From JANNOG01 sp050329415 (lineage in GTDB: Bacteria; Actinomycetota; Actinomycetes; Actinomycetales; JBBAYJ01): a stretch of 15,734 bases of DNA. Numbering within the stretch: position 1 is the first letter of the stretch; each line of letters begins with the position of its first letter. This document shows, piece after piece, positions 1 to 6,942 of the stretch. The DNA is taken from assembly GCA_050329415.1 (NCBI GenBank), contig JBHJOS010000166.1:1-15734 (forward strand), written 5' to 3'. Made by a program: the position numbers and the translations under genes. The notes under the pieces were generated by a model. That model saw only the letters and a list, made by a program, of their open reading frames with translations. It was not told the DNA's origin and made no database searches.

Positions 1-678
1 CCGACCGACATCACCGCGATGCGCCGGCCCATCCAGGCCGCCATCGACGCCGGGATCGAGGTCGTCCTCGTCGACACCACGCTGGAGGACACCTCCGGCA
101 CGGTGGCCCGGGTCGCCTCCGACAACGTCGGCGGTGGCGCGGCGGCCTTCCAGGCCATCGAGGCGGCGGTGCCCGACGGCGGCAAGGTCCTCGTCATCAG
201 CACCGAGCCGGGCATCAGCAGCGTCGACGCCCGGGTCCAGGGCTTCGAGGAGGCGGTCGCCGAGAACTCCGCCTTCGAGTACCTCGGTGTCCAGTACAGC
301 CAGAACCAGCCCGCCCGGGCGGCCGAGATCATCACGGGCGCGCTGCAGGCCGACCCCGACATCGTCGGCGTCTTCGCGACCAACCTGTTCTCGGCCGAGG
401 GGACGGCGACCGGGATCCGGCAGGCCGGGGCGGAGGGCATCACGGTCGTCGGCTTCGACGCCGGACCCGCCCAGGTCGAGGCGCTGCAGGACGGCACCGT
501 CCAGGCGCTCATCGCCCAGCAGCCGGCGACGATCGGCGAGGACGGGCTCGCCCAGGCGATCGCCCAGCTCAACGGCGAGCCGGTGGAGGAGGACATCCAG
601 ACCGGCTTCACCATCCTCACGGCCGAGAACATCGACACCCCCGAGGGCGAGGAGGCCGCCTACCGCGCGACCTGCTGA
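1..678 (+). CDS. Sugar-type ABC transporter substrate-binding protein, 3' part (partial)
   Basis: The open frame enters from the left edge, so the N-terminus, signal peptide and lipobox are missing; 225 residues remain. The fold reads as a type I periplasmic binding protein of the RbsB/Peripla_BP_4 kind: alternating beta-alpha segments such as IEVVLVDT, VASDNVGGG, GKVLVIS, IVGVFATNLFSAEGTATGIRQAG and ITVVGFDAGPAQVEALQDG. The last of these is the usual hinge and C-lobe signature, followed by ALIAQQPATIGEDGLAQA, close to the family's 'QxPxxxGxxA' segment. Such proteins capture a sugar or related small solute outside the membrane and deliver it to an ABC permease. The partner permease and ATPase would lie upstream, outside the window, because the next gene downstream is convergent. 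The ligand cannot be read from this part. The family is secure; the substrate is not. Confidence 0.93.
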   Translation, partial: PTDITAMRRPIQAAIDAGIEVVLVDTTLEDTSGTVARVASDNVGGGAAAFQAIEAAVPDGGKVLVISTEPGISSVDARVQGFEEAVAENSAFEYLGVQYSQNQPARAAEIITGALQADPDIVGVFATNLFSAEGTATGIRQAGAEGITVVGFDAGPAQVEALQDGTVQALIAQQPATIGEDGLAQAIAQLNGEPVEEDIQTGFTILTAENIDTPEGEEAAYRATC

Positions 679-731
679 GCGGGTGGGCTGACGTCCGCTC
701 GCCGTCCCATGAGGCGATGATCGTGACGAGG

Positions 732-778
732 CACCCGACTTGTTGATCCACGAGCCCTGTGGATCAACAAGTCGGGTG
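732..778. terminator. Perfect long hairpin between convergent genes, probable bidirectional terminator
   Basis: The arms 732-751 and 759-778 are perfect reverse complements (20 bp, outer end CACCCGACTTG) around a 7-base loop GAGCCCT. The hairpin lies between the stop of the ABC binding protein (678, plus) and the stop of the EamA gene (790, minus), so it can terminate both. There is no strong T-tract on either side, which is common in high-GC actinobacteria. The stem is much longer and less GC-rich than a usual terminator. It is flanked by imperfect 14-bp direct repeats (718-731 and 787-800, 12 of 14 identical), so it may instead be a small repeat element that also works as a terminator. Confidence 0.7.
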
Positions 779-789
779 TGCAGTCGTGA

Positions 790-1704
790 TCATGACGGGG
801 CGGGCGTGCCGGTTCGCGTGACCGATGCCGAGGCCCTGACGCCGACAGCGAGCCCGATCCCGACGGCAGCGATCCCGGCCCACACCCAGGGCCCCGGGGC
901 CGGGCCTCCCAGGATCACCCCGGCGACCGCCGCCGACACCGGGGCGATCCCGGTCAACAGCCCGGCTGCGGCCGCGCCGAGCCGCCCGACCGCGGAGTAC
1001 CAGAGCACGAAGGCGACCGCGGTCACGGCCACGGCGAGGTAGGCGACCGCCCACGTCTCGTCCCGCGTCAGGGTGAGGGCGGCTCTCGGCGGTTCCGTGA
1101 CCGCAGCCAGCGCCGCGAACATCACCACCGCCAGCCACGTGCTGTGGACGGACACGCCCCACGGGCCGTGCCGGCGCAGCACGGGCACGGCCAGCAGCGT
1201 GAACGCGGCCTCGCACCCGAGCACCAGCAACGCCCAGGCCAGGCCCATGAGGTCGCTGCGGCCACCGCCCTGGACCAGGACGGCCCCCGCCGTGACGACG
1301 CCCGCCGCCGCCACCACCGCGACCCCGGGTCGCCGGCCCTCGAGCACCGGCCCGAGGAGGGCCAGGACCAGCGGGACCGCCGCCACCGCCACCCCCAGCA
1401 CGGCCGGTTCGGCGTGACGCGACCCCTCGACCAGGGCGACGTTGAACAGGACGAGCCCCGTGAGCGCCACCCCCGCGAGCCACAGCCACTCCCGGCCCCG
1501 GGGCCGCAGCACCCGTCGCCGTGCCAGCCGGGCCATCACGAGCAGCAGGGCGCAGGCGACGGCGTATCGGACCGCCTGGGCGGTCGACAGGGGAGCCTCG
1601 TCGAGGACGGCGGCCACCGCGGCGCTGCCGCCGACGAAGGCCATGGCCGCCGCACCGCCGGCTGCGGACCATCCGGCGCGGGGGGTGGTGAGCTGAGGTG
1701 GCAC
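790..1704 (-). CDS. EamA/DMT-family transporter
   Basis: This is a predicted integral membrane exporter of the drug/metabolite transporter superfamily, 304 residues from the chosen GTG start, the usual length for a ten-helix EamA protein with two repeats. Hydrophobic segments run through the whole chain, for example AVACALLLVMARL, WLWLAGVALTGLVLFNVAL, VLGVAVAAVPLVLALLGPVL, AYLAVAVTAVAFVLWYSAV and WVWAGIAAVGIGLAVGV. The motifs AVRYAVACALLL, EGSRHAEPAVLG and GLLTGIAPVSAAVAGVILGG are typical of EamA repeats 1 and 2. The GTG at 1704 is preferred because an in-frame ATG at 1644 would cut off helix 1, while the ATG at 1779 would run into the divergent regulator. The gene is divergent from a MocR regulator 44 bp away, a common pairing in which MocR controls the exporter (inference). 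Substrate unknown, perhaps an amino acid or amine. Confidence 0.92.
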   Translation of the reverse strand: MPPQLTTPRAGWSAAGGAAAMAFVGGSAAVAAVLDEAPLSTAQAVRYAVACALLLVMARLARRRVLRPRGREWLWLAGVALTGLVLFNVALVEGSRHAEPAVLGVAVAAVPLVLALLGPVLEGRRPGVAVVAAAGVVTAGAVLVQGGGRSDLMGLAWALLVLGCEAAFTLLAVPVLRRHGPWGVSVHSTWLAVVMFAALAAVTEPPRAALTLTRDETWAVAYLAVAVTAVAFVLWYSAVGRLGAAAAGLLTGIAPVSAAVAGVILGGPAPGPWVWAGIAAVGIGLAVGVRASASVTRTGTPAPS

Positions 1705-1740
1705 GGGGCCATGCTGGGGATCGTGCGGTCCTCTCGGCAG

Positions 1741-1773
1741 GTCCAAGTGTGAGTGCTTCACTCGGACCAAGTG
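1741..1773. promoter_or_regulatory. Candidate MocR operator in the EamA/MocR divergent region
   Basis: Two direct repeats sharing CCAAGTG occur at 1742-1749 (TCCAAGTG) and 1766-1773 (ACCAAGTG), 24 bp apart, so on about the same face of the helix. Between them is a short inverted repeat, GAGTG (1751-1755) CTT CACTC (1759-1763). MocR/GabR proteins are known to bind spaced direct repeats near their own and divergent promoters. The site is upstream of EamA (start 1704) and overlaps the first codons of the regulator, fitting repression or activation of EamA. The sequence pattern is seen directly; the binding is inferred. Confidence 0.45.
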
Positions 1774-3266
1774 CGGCATCGGAACCGGGGGCCGACTTCC
1801 TGCAGCTCGACGTCCGCGGCGTGCCGAGGGGCGGGCGGGCGACCTGGCTCACGGCGCGCCTGCGGGAGGCCGTGGCGGGCGGCCGGCTGCCCATCGGTGC
1901 CCGGCTGCCGGCGACCCGGGTGCTGGCGGACGACCTCGGCGTGGCCCGAGGAGTGGTCGTCGAGGCGTACCGGCGGCTGGCGGACGAGGGGGTGCTCGAG
2001 GCCCGCGCCGGCGCCGGGACGCGGGTCGCGGCGGCGCCGGTGCTCCCCTGGGTGCGGCGCAGCCCGTCCTCGCCTTCGTCTTCGTCCCCGGTGCCGACCC
2101 CCTCACCCGCCGCGGGCCCGAGGACGCGCGTGCTCGACCCGCGGGGGTTGCCCTTCGTCTCCCACCGGCTGCCGGCGAGTGTCGACCTCGACCTGTCACC
2201 CGGCGTGCCCGACCTCTCCGCCTTCCCCCGGGCCGCCTGGCTGCGCGCCGAGCGCCTGGTGCTCGCCCGCGCCGGGGTCGGCGACCTGCGGTACGGCGAC
2301 CCGCGAGGAGCCTCCGTGCTGCGCGAGGAGCTCGCCCGCTGGCTGGGCCGCACCCGCGGGGTCGTCACGGGTCCGGACGGCGTCCTCGTCGTCGCCGGGG
2401 TCGCGCAGGCCCTCGCCCTGCTGGCACACGTCCTGCAACGCCGCGGCCTGCGGCGCATCGCCGTCGAGGACCCGGGGTCACGCGGCGCCGGCGACGAGTT
2501 CGCCTACTGGGGTCTGGAGCCGGCGCCGGTGCCGGTGGACGACGGCGGGCTGGTCACGGCAGCCCTGCCGAGCACGCTCCGCGCGGCGTTCGTCACGCCC
2601 GCGCACCAGTTCCCGACCGGGGTGGTGCTGTCCCCCGAGCGGCGTCGGGCGCTGCTGTCCTGGGCCGCGGGCGCCGGCGGCGTGGTGATCGAGGACGACT
2701 ACGACGCCGAGCACCGCTACGACCGTGCCCCGGTTCCCGCGCTGCAAGCGAGCGCCCCGGACCTCGTCGCGCACACCGGCAGCACGTCGAAGACCTTGGC
2801 CCCGGGGATGCGGCTCGGCTGGCTGGTGCCGCCCTCGCACCTGCTCGAGGACCTCGTGGCCGCCCGCCGCCACAGCGACCTCGGCAGCCCGGCGATCCCG
2901 CAGCTCGTGTTCGCCGAGATGCTGGCGACCGGCGCCTACGACCGGCACCTGCGAGCCGTCCGCACCCGGCAGCGGGCGCGCCGGGATGCCGTCGTCGCAG
3001 CGCTGGTCGAGCACCTGCCCGCGGCGCGGGTCACGGGGGTGGCGGCCGGGCTCCACGTCCTCGTGGCACTGCCCGAGTGCACCGGGTCGGACGTCGGCAC
3101 GGCCGACCGCCTGCTGCGCGACGCCGGAGTGCTGGTCCACCCGCTGTCCTGGCACCGGCACCGCCCGGGGCCGCCCGGTCTGGTCCTCGGCTACGCCGCG
3201 CACCCGCCGGACCGGCTTCGCGAGGCCGTGCGGCGCCTGGCGCGGGTGGTCGGCCGGGCGGCCTGA
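1749..3266 (+). CDS. MocR/PdxR-family transcriptional regulator (GntR HTH plus aminotransferase domain)
   Basis: This 505-residue protein has the two-domain MocR layout. An N-terminal GntR winged helix covers about residues 31-95 (TWLTARLREAVAGGRLPIGARLPATRVLADDLGVARGVVVEAYRRL), then comes a proline/serine-rich linker (PSSPSSSSPVPTPSPAA), then a fold-type I aminotransferase domain. Lys348 in STSKTLAPGMRLGWL is the expected PLP-binding lysine, and EDDYDAEHRY around residues 315-324 supplies the usual Asp and Tyr near the cofactor. Such proteins sense PLP or amino-acid ligands and regulate amino-acid, GABA or B6 genes. The GTG at 1749 is chosen because families of this type start shortly before the FLQLD segment; an upstream ATG at 1698 would overlap the EamA start. 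It is divergent from EamA and most likely controls it. The exact effector cannot be read. Confidence 0.93.
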   Translation: MSASLGPSAASEPGADFLQLDVRGVPRGGRATWLTARLREAVAGGRLPIGARLPATRVLADDLGVARGVVVEAYRRLADEGVLEARAGAGTRVAAAPVLPWVRRSPSSPSSSSPVPTPSPAAGPRTRVLDPRGLPFVSHRLPASVDLDLSPGVPDLSAFPRAAWLRAERLVLARAGVGDLRYGDPRGASVLREELARWLGRTRGVVTGPDGVLVVAGVAQALALLAHVLQRRGLRRIAVEDPGSRGAGDEFAYWGLEPAPVPVDDGGLVTAALPSTLRAAFVTPAHQFPTGVVLSPERRRALLSWAAGAGGVVIEDDYDAEHRYDRAPVPALQASAPDLVAHTGSTSKTLAPGMRLGWLVPPSHLLEDLVAARRHSDLGSPAIPQLVFAEMLATGAYDRHLRAVRTRQRARRDAVVAALVEHLPAARVTGVAAGLHVLVALPECTGSDVGTADRLLRDAGVLVHPLSWHRHRPGPPGLVLGYAAHPPDRLREAVRRLARVVGRAA

Positions 3267-3298
3267 GCGCGAACCGTCCCGCTCGGCTCGTGGTCGCG

Positions 3299-3610
3299 TC
3301 AGGTGACTGGGCCGGGGGGCATGCCGTACGTGCCGACCTCGTCCAGGTCGAGGAACTCGAGAGGGCCGTCGCACCGATCGTCGAGGCCCTCGCGGTAGCG
3401 CTGGAAGGCGGGCAGCCCCGGTAGCGGGCCCGGCAGGTCCTCGCCGATCACGACCTCGACGAACGACGCCGGATGCTCCCGGACGCGGTAGCTCGCCCAG
3501 TGGAATCCCGCCGGCCGCTCGGTGTCCAGCTCGTGGTACACGGCGCGGAGGAGCGAGACGTGCTCGGCCATCCGGTCCCGCTTCACGACGTAGCGCATCA
3601 GAGCTGGCAC
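3299..3610 (-). CDS. Small alpha/beta-barrel-like protein, function unknown
   Basis: The protein is 103 residues. The stretch MRYVVKRDRMAEHVSLLRAVYHEL, then FHWASYRVREHPASFVEVVIGED, then LPAFQRYREGLDDRCDGPLEFLDLDEVGTYG follows the beta-alpha-beta-beta-alpha-beta order of dimeric ferredoxin-like barrels related to antibiotic biosynthesis monooxygenases, but I see no catalytic signature. The GTG at 3610 is preferred to the ATG at 3598 because a strong GAGGAGG ribosome-binding site sits six bases before it. That site overlaps the stop codon of the XRE regulator upstream, only 11 bases away, so the two are probably co-transcribed and perhaps translationally coupled. It converges on the MocR gene. 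The family assignment is by general pattern only. Confidence 0.8.
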   Translation of the reverse strand: MPALMRYVVKRDRMAEHVSLLRAVYHELDTERPAGFHWASYRVREHPASFVEVVIGEDLPGPLPGLPAFQRYREGLDDRCDGPLEFLDLDEVGTYGMPPGPVT

Positions 3611-3615
3611 GGACG

Positions 3616-3622
3616 TCCTCCT
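3616..3622 (-). promoter_or_regulatory. Ribosome-binding site of the 3299-3610 gene
   Basis: The minus strand reads GAGGAGG here, six bases before the GTG at 3610. It overlaps the last bases of the XRE regulator's stop codon (3622-3624). The spacing decides the start in favour of GTG 3610 over the in-frame ATG at 3598 and suggests coupling between the two genes. Confidence 0.7.
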
Positions 3623-4484
3623 CAGGGGTCGGTGATCATGGTTGTGCCGCGCTGCTCCGGTGCGCGGTCCCCGCTCGCGGTGCGGGCCAGCGCCGCCTCG
3701 GTGGCTGGGTCCTGCGGCAGGAGGACGACGAGGCGCTGGAAGGCGGCGTCGCCGAGATCGAGCTCCTCCGGCACCAGCCGGAGGAGTCCGGCCTCGGGGT
3801 GCACCACTATGACCGGACCGCTGCCGCCGCCCGGGAGTGGCCGCCGCGACCAGCGTCGCACGAAGTCCTCGCCCGCGGTCGCGGCGAGCCGGGCGGCCAG
3901 TTCGTCGGTCGCGGGGTCGCCCCGGCGCATCGCGTGCAGGTAGCCGACGAGCCGGTCGGCCACCTCGCCCCACCGGGGGAGCGCGTCCCGTGCACCGGCC
4001 GCGGTCATGACGAAGACCAGCAGGTTCGGCCCGGGTTCGGAGAGCAGGCCGAGTGGGCGGGCGACGCCGTCGAAGCCGCGGTTCCAGGCCAGCAGGTCGG
4101 CCCGGTGGTTGACGACGTATGCCGGCGTCGGGTCGAGGCGGTCGAGGACCGCTCGGACGGCGGGGCGGACCGTGTGGGCGGCGGGCCAGGGTGGCCGGTG
4201 GCTCAGCCCGGTGCCCCGGCAGACGATCGCGAGGTCGTGGAGGTGGTCCCGGTCCGCGTCGTCCAGTCGCAGGGCCGCCGCGAGCGCCGCCAACACCTGG
4301 ACCGACGGATTCGCATCGCGCCCCTGCTCCAGCCGGGTCAGGTACTCCACGCTCACCCCCGCGAGCGCCGCCACCTCTGCCCGTCGCAGGCCCGGCGTCC
4401 GCCGCCGCCGGGCAGACCGACCTCCCGCGGGGACAGGCGCTCACGGCGGCTCCGCAGGAAGTCACCCAGCTCGCCGTCCCTCAC
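3622..4484 (-). pseudogene. XRE-family regulator with MmyB-like domain, frameshifted near its N-terminus
   Basis: The main frame (GTG 4374 to stop 3622, 250 residues) begins in the middle of a helix-turn-helix: VAALAGVSVEYLTRLEQGRDANPSVQVLAALAAALRL. It continues into an MmyB-like ligand-binding domain (AYVVNHRADLLAWNRGF, GPNLLVFVM, FVRRWSRRPL, GPVIVVHPEAGLLRLVPEELDL). The missing start is present in another frame upstream: a GTG at 4484 gives the expected GELGDFLRSRRERLSPREVGLP. The two halves meet at about 4399-4412 in a short GGC repeat; one extra base there would read GLPRRRRTPGLRRAEVAALAG, the normal family sequence. The main frame has a stop at 4441-4443, so no full HTH can be made without the repair. 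This is either a real inactivating indel, a slippery tract, or a sequencing error in GC-rich DNA. MmyB-type regulators usually control an adjacent gene. Confidence 0.75.
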
Positions 4485-4552
4485 GTCGTCAGTGTGCAGG
4501 CCGATCGCGTCGCGAGGGTGGCCCTGCCCGGGCCACGACGGGCACGGTCCCG

Positions 4553-4750
4553 TTGAGCCGGCACGTCACTCTGTCGCTCGTGCACGACGGCACGTACGAC
4601 GACCCCACGGACCCGACGGAACGGGGACGTCTCACTCCCCGCGTCCACCAGGTGGCGGAGTTGGACGGGCTGCTGGACGAGGTGCTCGCGTTCGCCCGCG
4701 CCCTGGCGCCGTTGCGCGAGGAGGCTGCCACCGGCCCTCCCGGCACCTGA
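4553..4750 (+). CDS. Possible small protein of unknown function
   Basis: The 343 bases between the XRE regulator and the serine hydrolase hold one candidate gene. From a TTG at 4553 it would give about 65 residues; from the GTG at 4580, 56 residues. The frame has very high GC in third positions, like its neighbours, and a C-terminal half that looks helical (VHQVAELDGLLDEVLAFARALAPLREEAA). I see no Shine-Dalgarno sequence before either start and recognise no family. It is divergent from the XRE regulator and upstream of the serine hydrolase in the same direction, so it could be a target of that regulator or a leader gene. It could also be a chance open frame. Confidence 0.35.
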   Translation: MSRHVTLSLVHDGTYDDPTDPTERGRLTPRVHQVAELDGLLDEVLAFARALAPLREEAATGPPGT

Positions 4751-4817
4751 GCCCGCCCTCCGGCCGCACCGATGAGTGGACGGGTCCTGGAGCGTCCGCA
4801 GGGAGAGCCGACCTGCC

Positions 4818-4822
4818 GGAGG
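4818..4822 (+). promoter_or_regulatory. Ribosome-binding site of the serine hydrolase
   Basis: GGAGG followed by five bases (TTTCT) and then GTG at 4828. It decides the start, because the same frame is open far upstream (from 3799) through the antisense of the XRE gene. Confidence 0.75.
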
Positions 4823-4827
4823 TTTCT

Positions 4828-5967
4828 GTGTCCCCCTTCCGTCCCGTCCTCGACCTGTTGACCGCCCGCGTCCGGGCGGGGGAGCTGCCGGGGTGGGCAC
4901 TGTCCGTCCGCCACCGCGGAGCCGCGGAGCACCACGTGGGCGGGCACCTCGACCTCGGGGGCCGACGGCTGGTGACGCCGGACACGCCCTGGCGGCTGGC
5001 GTCGGTGACCAAGCTGTTCGCCGGCGTCCTGGCCGCGGCGCTGGTGGAGGACGGAACGCTCGACCCGGCGGCGCCGGTCGCGCGGTGGCTGCCCGAGCTG
5101 GCCGGGCCACGCGTGCTCCCGGACCGGGACGGTCCCCTCGCGGCCACCCGCCCCGCCACCCGGCCCGTCACCGTCGACGACCTGCTCACATGCACCGCCG
5201 GGTTCGGCGGGGTGTGGCACTCCTGCCCGCTGTCGGAGGCCATGGCGGCGAGCGGGGTCGCGCCCGGGCCGTTCCCCCCGGACATGAGCCCCGGGACGTA
5301 CCTGGCACGGCTCGGCGCCCTGCCGCTGGCGGCCCAGCCGGGAGAGTCGTGGCTCTACCACACGGCGAGCGACGTGCTTGGGGTCGTGCTGGCCCGGGCG
5401 ACCGGCCGCTCCGTCGCCGACCTGCTCGACGAACGGGTCTTCCGGCCGCTCGGGCTGGCCGCGACCGGTTTCCACGCCGCGGCGGCGGCGTTGCCGACGG
5501 CGTACTGGCCCGACGCCGGGGGAGTCCTCAGGCTGCTCGACGCCGCCGATGGCCGGTTCGCCCGGCCGCCCCGCTTCGAGAGCCTCGCGACCGGCCTCCT
5601 CGCCTCCGCGCACGACGTGCTGCGGCTGCTCACCGCACTCGCCGACGGCGGGGGCGGGGTGCTCCGCCGTGACACGGTGTCGTGGCTGACGGGGGTGGCG
5701 ATCACCGACGAGCAGCGGGGCGACGGGGGCGGCGGCATCCTCGACGACGGCGTGTCCTGGGGGCGCCACTGCGCCGTCGTCGTCGGGGACCGGGTGCCGG
5801 GGCGACGCCCGGGGTCGTTCGGCTGGGACGGCGGGACCGGCACCTCGGCATGGGTCGACCCCTCGCGGGACCTCGCGGTGGCCGTCCTCACGGGACGCGG
5901 CGTGGAGGGCGATGTCGACGCCTGGTCGCAGCTGTGGCGGACGATCGCCCGCTGCGCGGACGCCTGA
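4828..5967 (+). CDS. Serine hydrolase, beta-lactamase (class C / PBP4*) superfamily
   Basis: The protein has 379 residues, typical of the family. The catalytic Ser59 and Lys62 lie in the SxxK motif (RLASVTKLF). Tyr177 in WLYHTASDVLGVVLARATG is the expected second-motif tyrosine, and FGWDGGTGTSAWVDP at about 331-345 is the third-motif region often seen in bacterial serine-hydrolase homologues. LLTCTAGFGGVWHS and DLLDERVFRPLGLAATGF are further family marks. No clear signal peptide is seen, so it may be cytoplasmic. Relatives include esterases, D-amino peptidases and penicillin-binding-like proteins, and many are uncharacterised; true beta-lactamase activity is not implied. The GTG start has a clear ribosome-binding site. 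Downstream is a 220-base gap before the next gene. Confidence 0.92.
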   Translation: MSPFRPVLDLLTARVRAGELPGWALSVRHRGAAEHHVGGHLDLGGRRLVTPDTPWRLASVTKLFAGVLAAALVEDGTLDPAAPVARWLPELAGPRVLPDRDGPLAATRPATRPVTVDDLLTCTAGFGGVWHSCPLSEAMAASGVAPGPFPPDMSPGTYLARLGALPLAAQPGESWLYHTASDVLGVVLARATGRSVADLLDERVFRPLGLAATGFHAAAAALPTAYWPDAGGVLRLLDAADGRFARPPRFESLATGLLASAHDVLRLLTALADGGGGVLRRDTVSWLTGVAITDEQRGDGGGGILDDGVSWGRHCAVVVGDRVPGRRPGSFGWDGGTGTSAWVDPSRDLAVAVLTGRGVEGDVDAWSQLWRTIARCADA

Positions 5968-6075
5968 CGGGCCACGCACGTCGGACCAACCGCTCGATCC
6001 GGGGCGGCGTGATCGTGAATGGCCACGACGCTCTCGTCCTGCGCGTGCTGGCCGGTGACTCGCTCGCGCGACGAG

Positions 6076-6097
6076 GCCCTGCGGACGCTGTCAGGGC
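6076..6097 (+). terminator. Weak hairpin downstream of the serine hydrolase
   Basis: GCCCTG (6076-6081) and CAGGGC (6092-6097) can pair around a 10-base loop, without a T-tract. It is the only hairpin of note that I see in the 5968-6187 gap, which otherwise holds a TGATCGTGA motif at 6010-6018 and the ribosome-binding site of the next gene. Confidence 0.25.
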
Positions 6098-6187
6098 GCC
6101 GGCGGGCTGGTGATGAGTTCCGCGGGAGCGGCCCGTCGACAAGGGTGAGCGGCGCGCGGACCATCGGCGTCGACACGAGGAGGAACC

Positions 6188-6865
6188 ATGCTCGACTCAG
6201 ACCGGACCACGAGCTCCACCCCGGCCGACGCCGGCCGACGGCGTCGCGTCACCCGAGGCCTGCTGGGCTGCGGAGTGATCGCGGGCCCCCTCTACGTGCT
6301 CCTGTGGTGGGGGCAGGCCGCTGCCCGGGAAGGCTTCGACCCCACCCGCCACGCCGCCAGCCTGCTGGCGAACGGCTCCTGGGGGTGGACACAGACGCTC
6401 AACTTCGTGCTGGCCGGGACGTTGGTCACGGCGGCCGGTATCGGCGTCGGCCGAGCCACGGGCAGCCGATGGGGTGGCGGCCTGCTCACCGCCTTCGGCG
6501 TGGGGACGCTGGCCGCGGCCGTCTTCCCGGCCGATCCGGCGGACGGCTTCCCGGTCGGTACCCCTGCGGGTCCGGCCGAGCCGACCCTCCAAGGTCTGCT
6601 CCACCTGGTGACTGGCGGGGCGGGCTTCCTGTGCCTGGTCGCAGCGTGCCTCGTCCTGGGCCGCGAGTTCGCCCGCCGCGGCGAACGCGGCTGGGCGGCG
6701 TTCACTCGCGTCACGGGCGTGCTGTTCCTTACGGCGTTCGTGGGCGTCGCGTCCAGTGGCGGGGCACCCGCGCTCGTCCTCGCGTTCTCGGCCGCCGTGA
6801 TCCTCGGGTGGGCCTGGCTCGCGGCGGTCACGTTTCGCCTCAGGCGGAGCGCTCCCGGCCGCTGA
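6188..6865 (+). CDS. DUF998 family membrane protein
   Basis: The protein has 225 residues with about six hydrophobic segments: GVIAGPLYVLLWWG, TLNFVLAGTLVTAAGIGVG, GGGLLTAFGVGTLAAAVF, LVTGGAGFLCLVAACLVLG, VTGVLFLTAFVGVAS and ALVLAFSAAVILGWAWLAAV. DUF998 hallmarks are the GFDPTRHAASLLANGSWGWTQTLNF segment after helix 1, VFPADPADGFPVGTPAGP, and the histidine in GLLHLVTGG. The ATG at 6188 follows a strong GAGGAGGA ribosome-binding site. The role of DUF998 proteins is not established. In many genomes they sit beside small HTH regulators, and a broken HTH gene does overlap the 3' end of this one on the other strand. Confidence 0.9.
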   Translation: MLDSDRTTSSTPADAGRRRRVTRGLLGCGVIAGPLYVLLWWGQAAAREGFDPTRHAASLLANGSWGWTQTLNFVLAGTLVTAAGIGVGRATGSRWGGGLLTAFGVGTLAAAVFPADPADGFPVGTPAGPAEPTLQGLLHLVTGGAGFLCLVAACLVLGREFARRGERGWAAFTRVTGVLFLTAFVGVASSGGAPALVLAFSAAVILGWAWLAAVTFRLRRSAPGR

Positions 6866-6942
6866 CGGTCGGGAACGGTCGGGTCGAGAACACGACTTCC
6901 ACCGGGACGTCGAAGAACTCCGCGATCCGCAGCGCCAGGTGC
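6840..6942 (-). pseudogene. C-terminal remnant of an XRE-type HTH regulator
   Basis: On the minus strand about 34 residues ending in a stop at 6840-6842 read HLALRIAEFFDVPVEVVFSTRPFPTVSG. This is the well-known tail of short HTH_3 regulators (…PSLxLALRIAxFFxVPVExVF). The recognition helices that should precede it, at higher coordinates, are absent: beyond about 6942 the minus-strand frame stays open but no longer resembles the family. The remnant overlaps the last 26 bases of the DUF998 gene. It was cut at the same place where a plus-strand GNAT remnant begins. Confidence 0.7.

Noticed and set aside
764..2458. 564-residue minus-strand open frame antisense to the MocR gene and overlapping EamA
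   Set aside because: Arg/Pro/Gly-rich low-complexity translation with no family motif; the MocR frame on the other strand explains the sequence completely.
3267..3298. Terminator hairpin between the MocR gene and the convergent 103-aa gene
   Set aside because: Only a bulged seven-pair stem (CGCGA-CC with GGTCGCG) around a long loop; too weak to annotate.
3799..4827. Long upstream extension of the serine hydrolase frame
   Set aside because: It passes antisense through the XRE regulator, has no motif, and a good ribosome-binding site with GTG at 4828 marks the real start.
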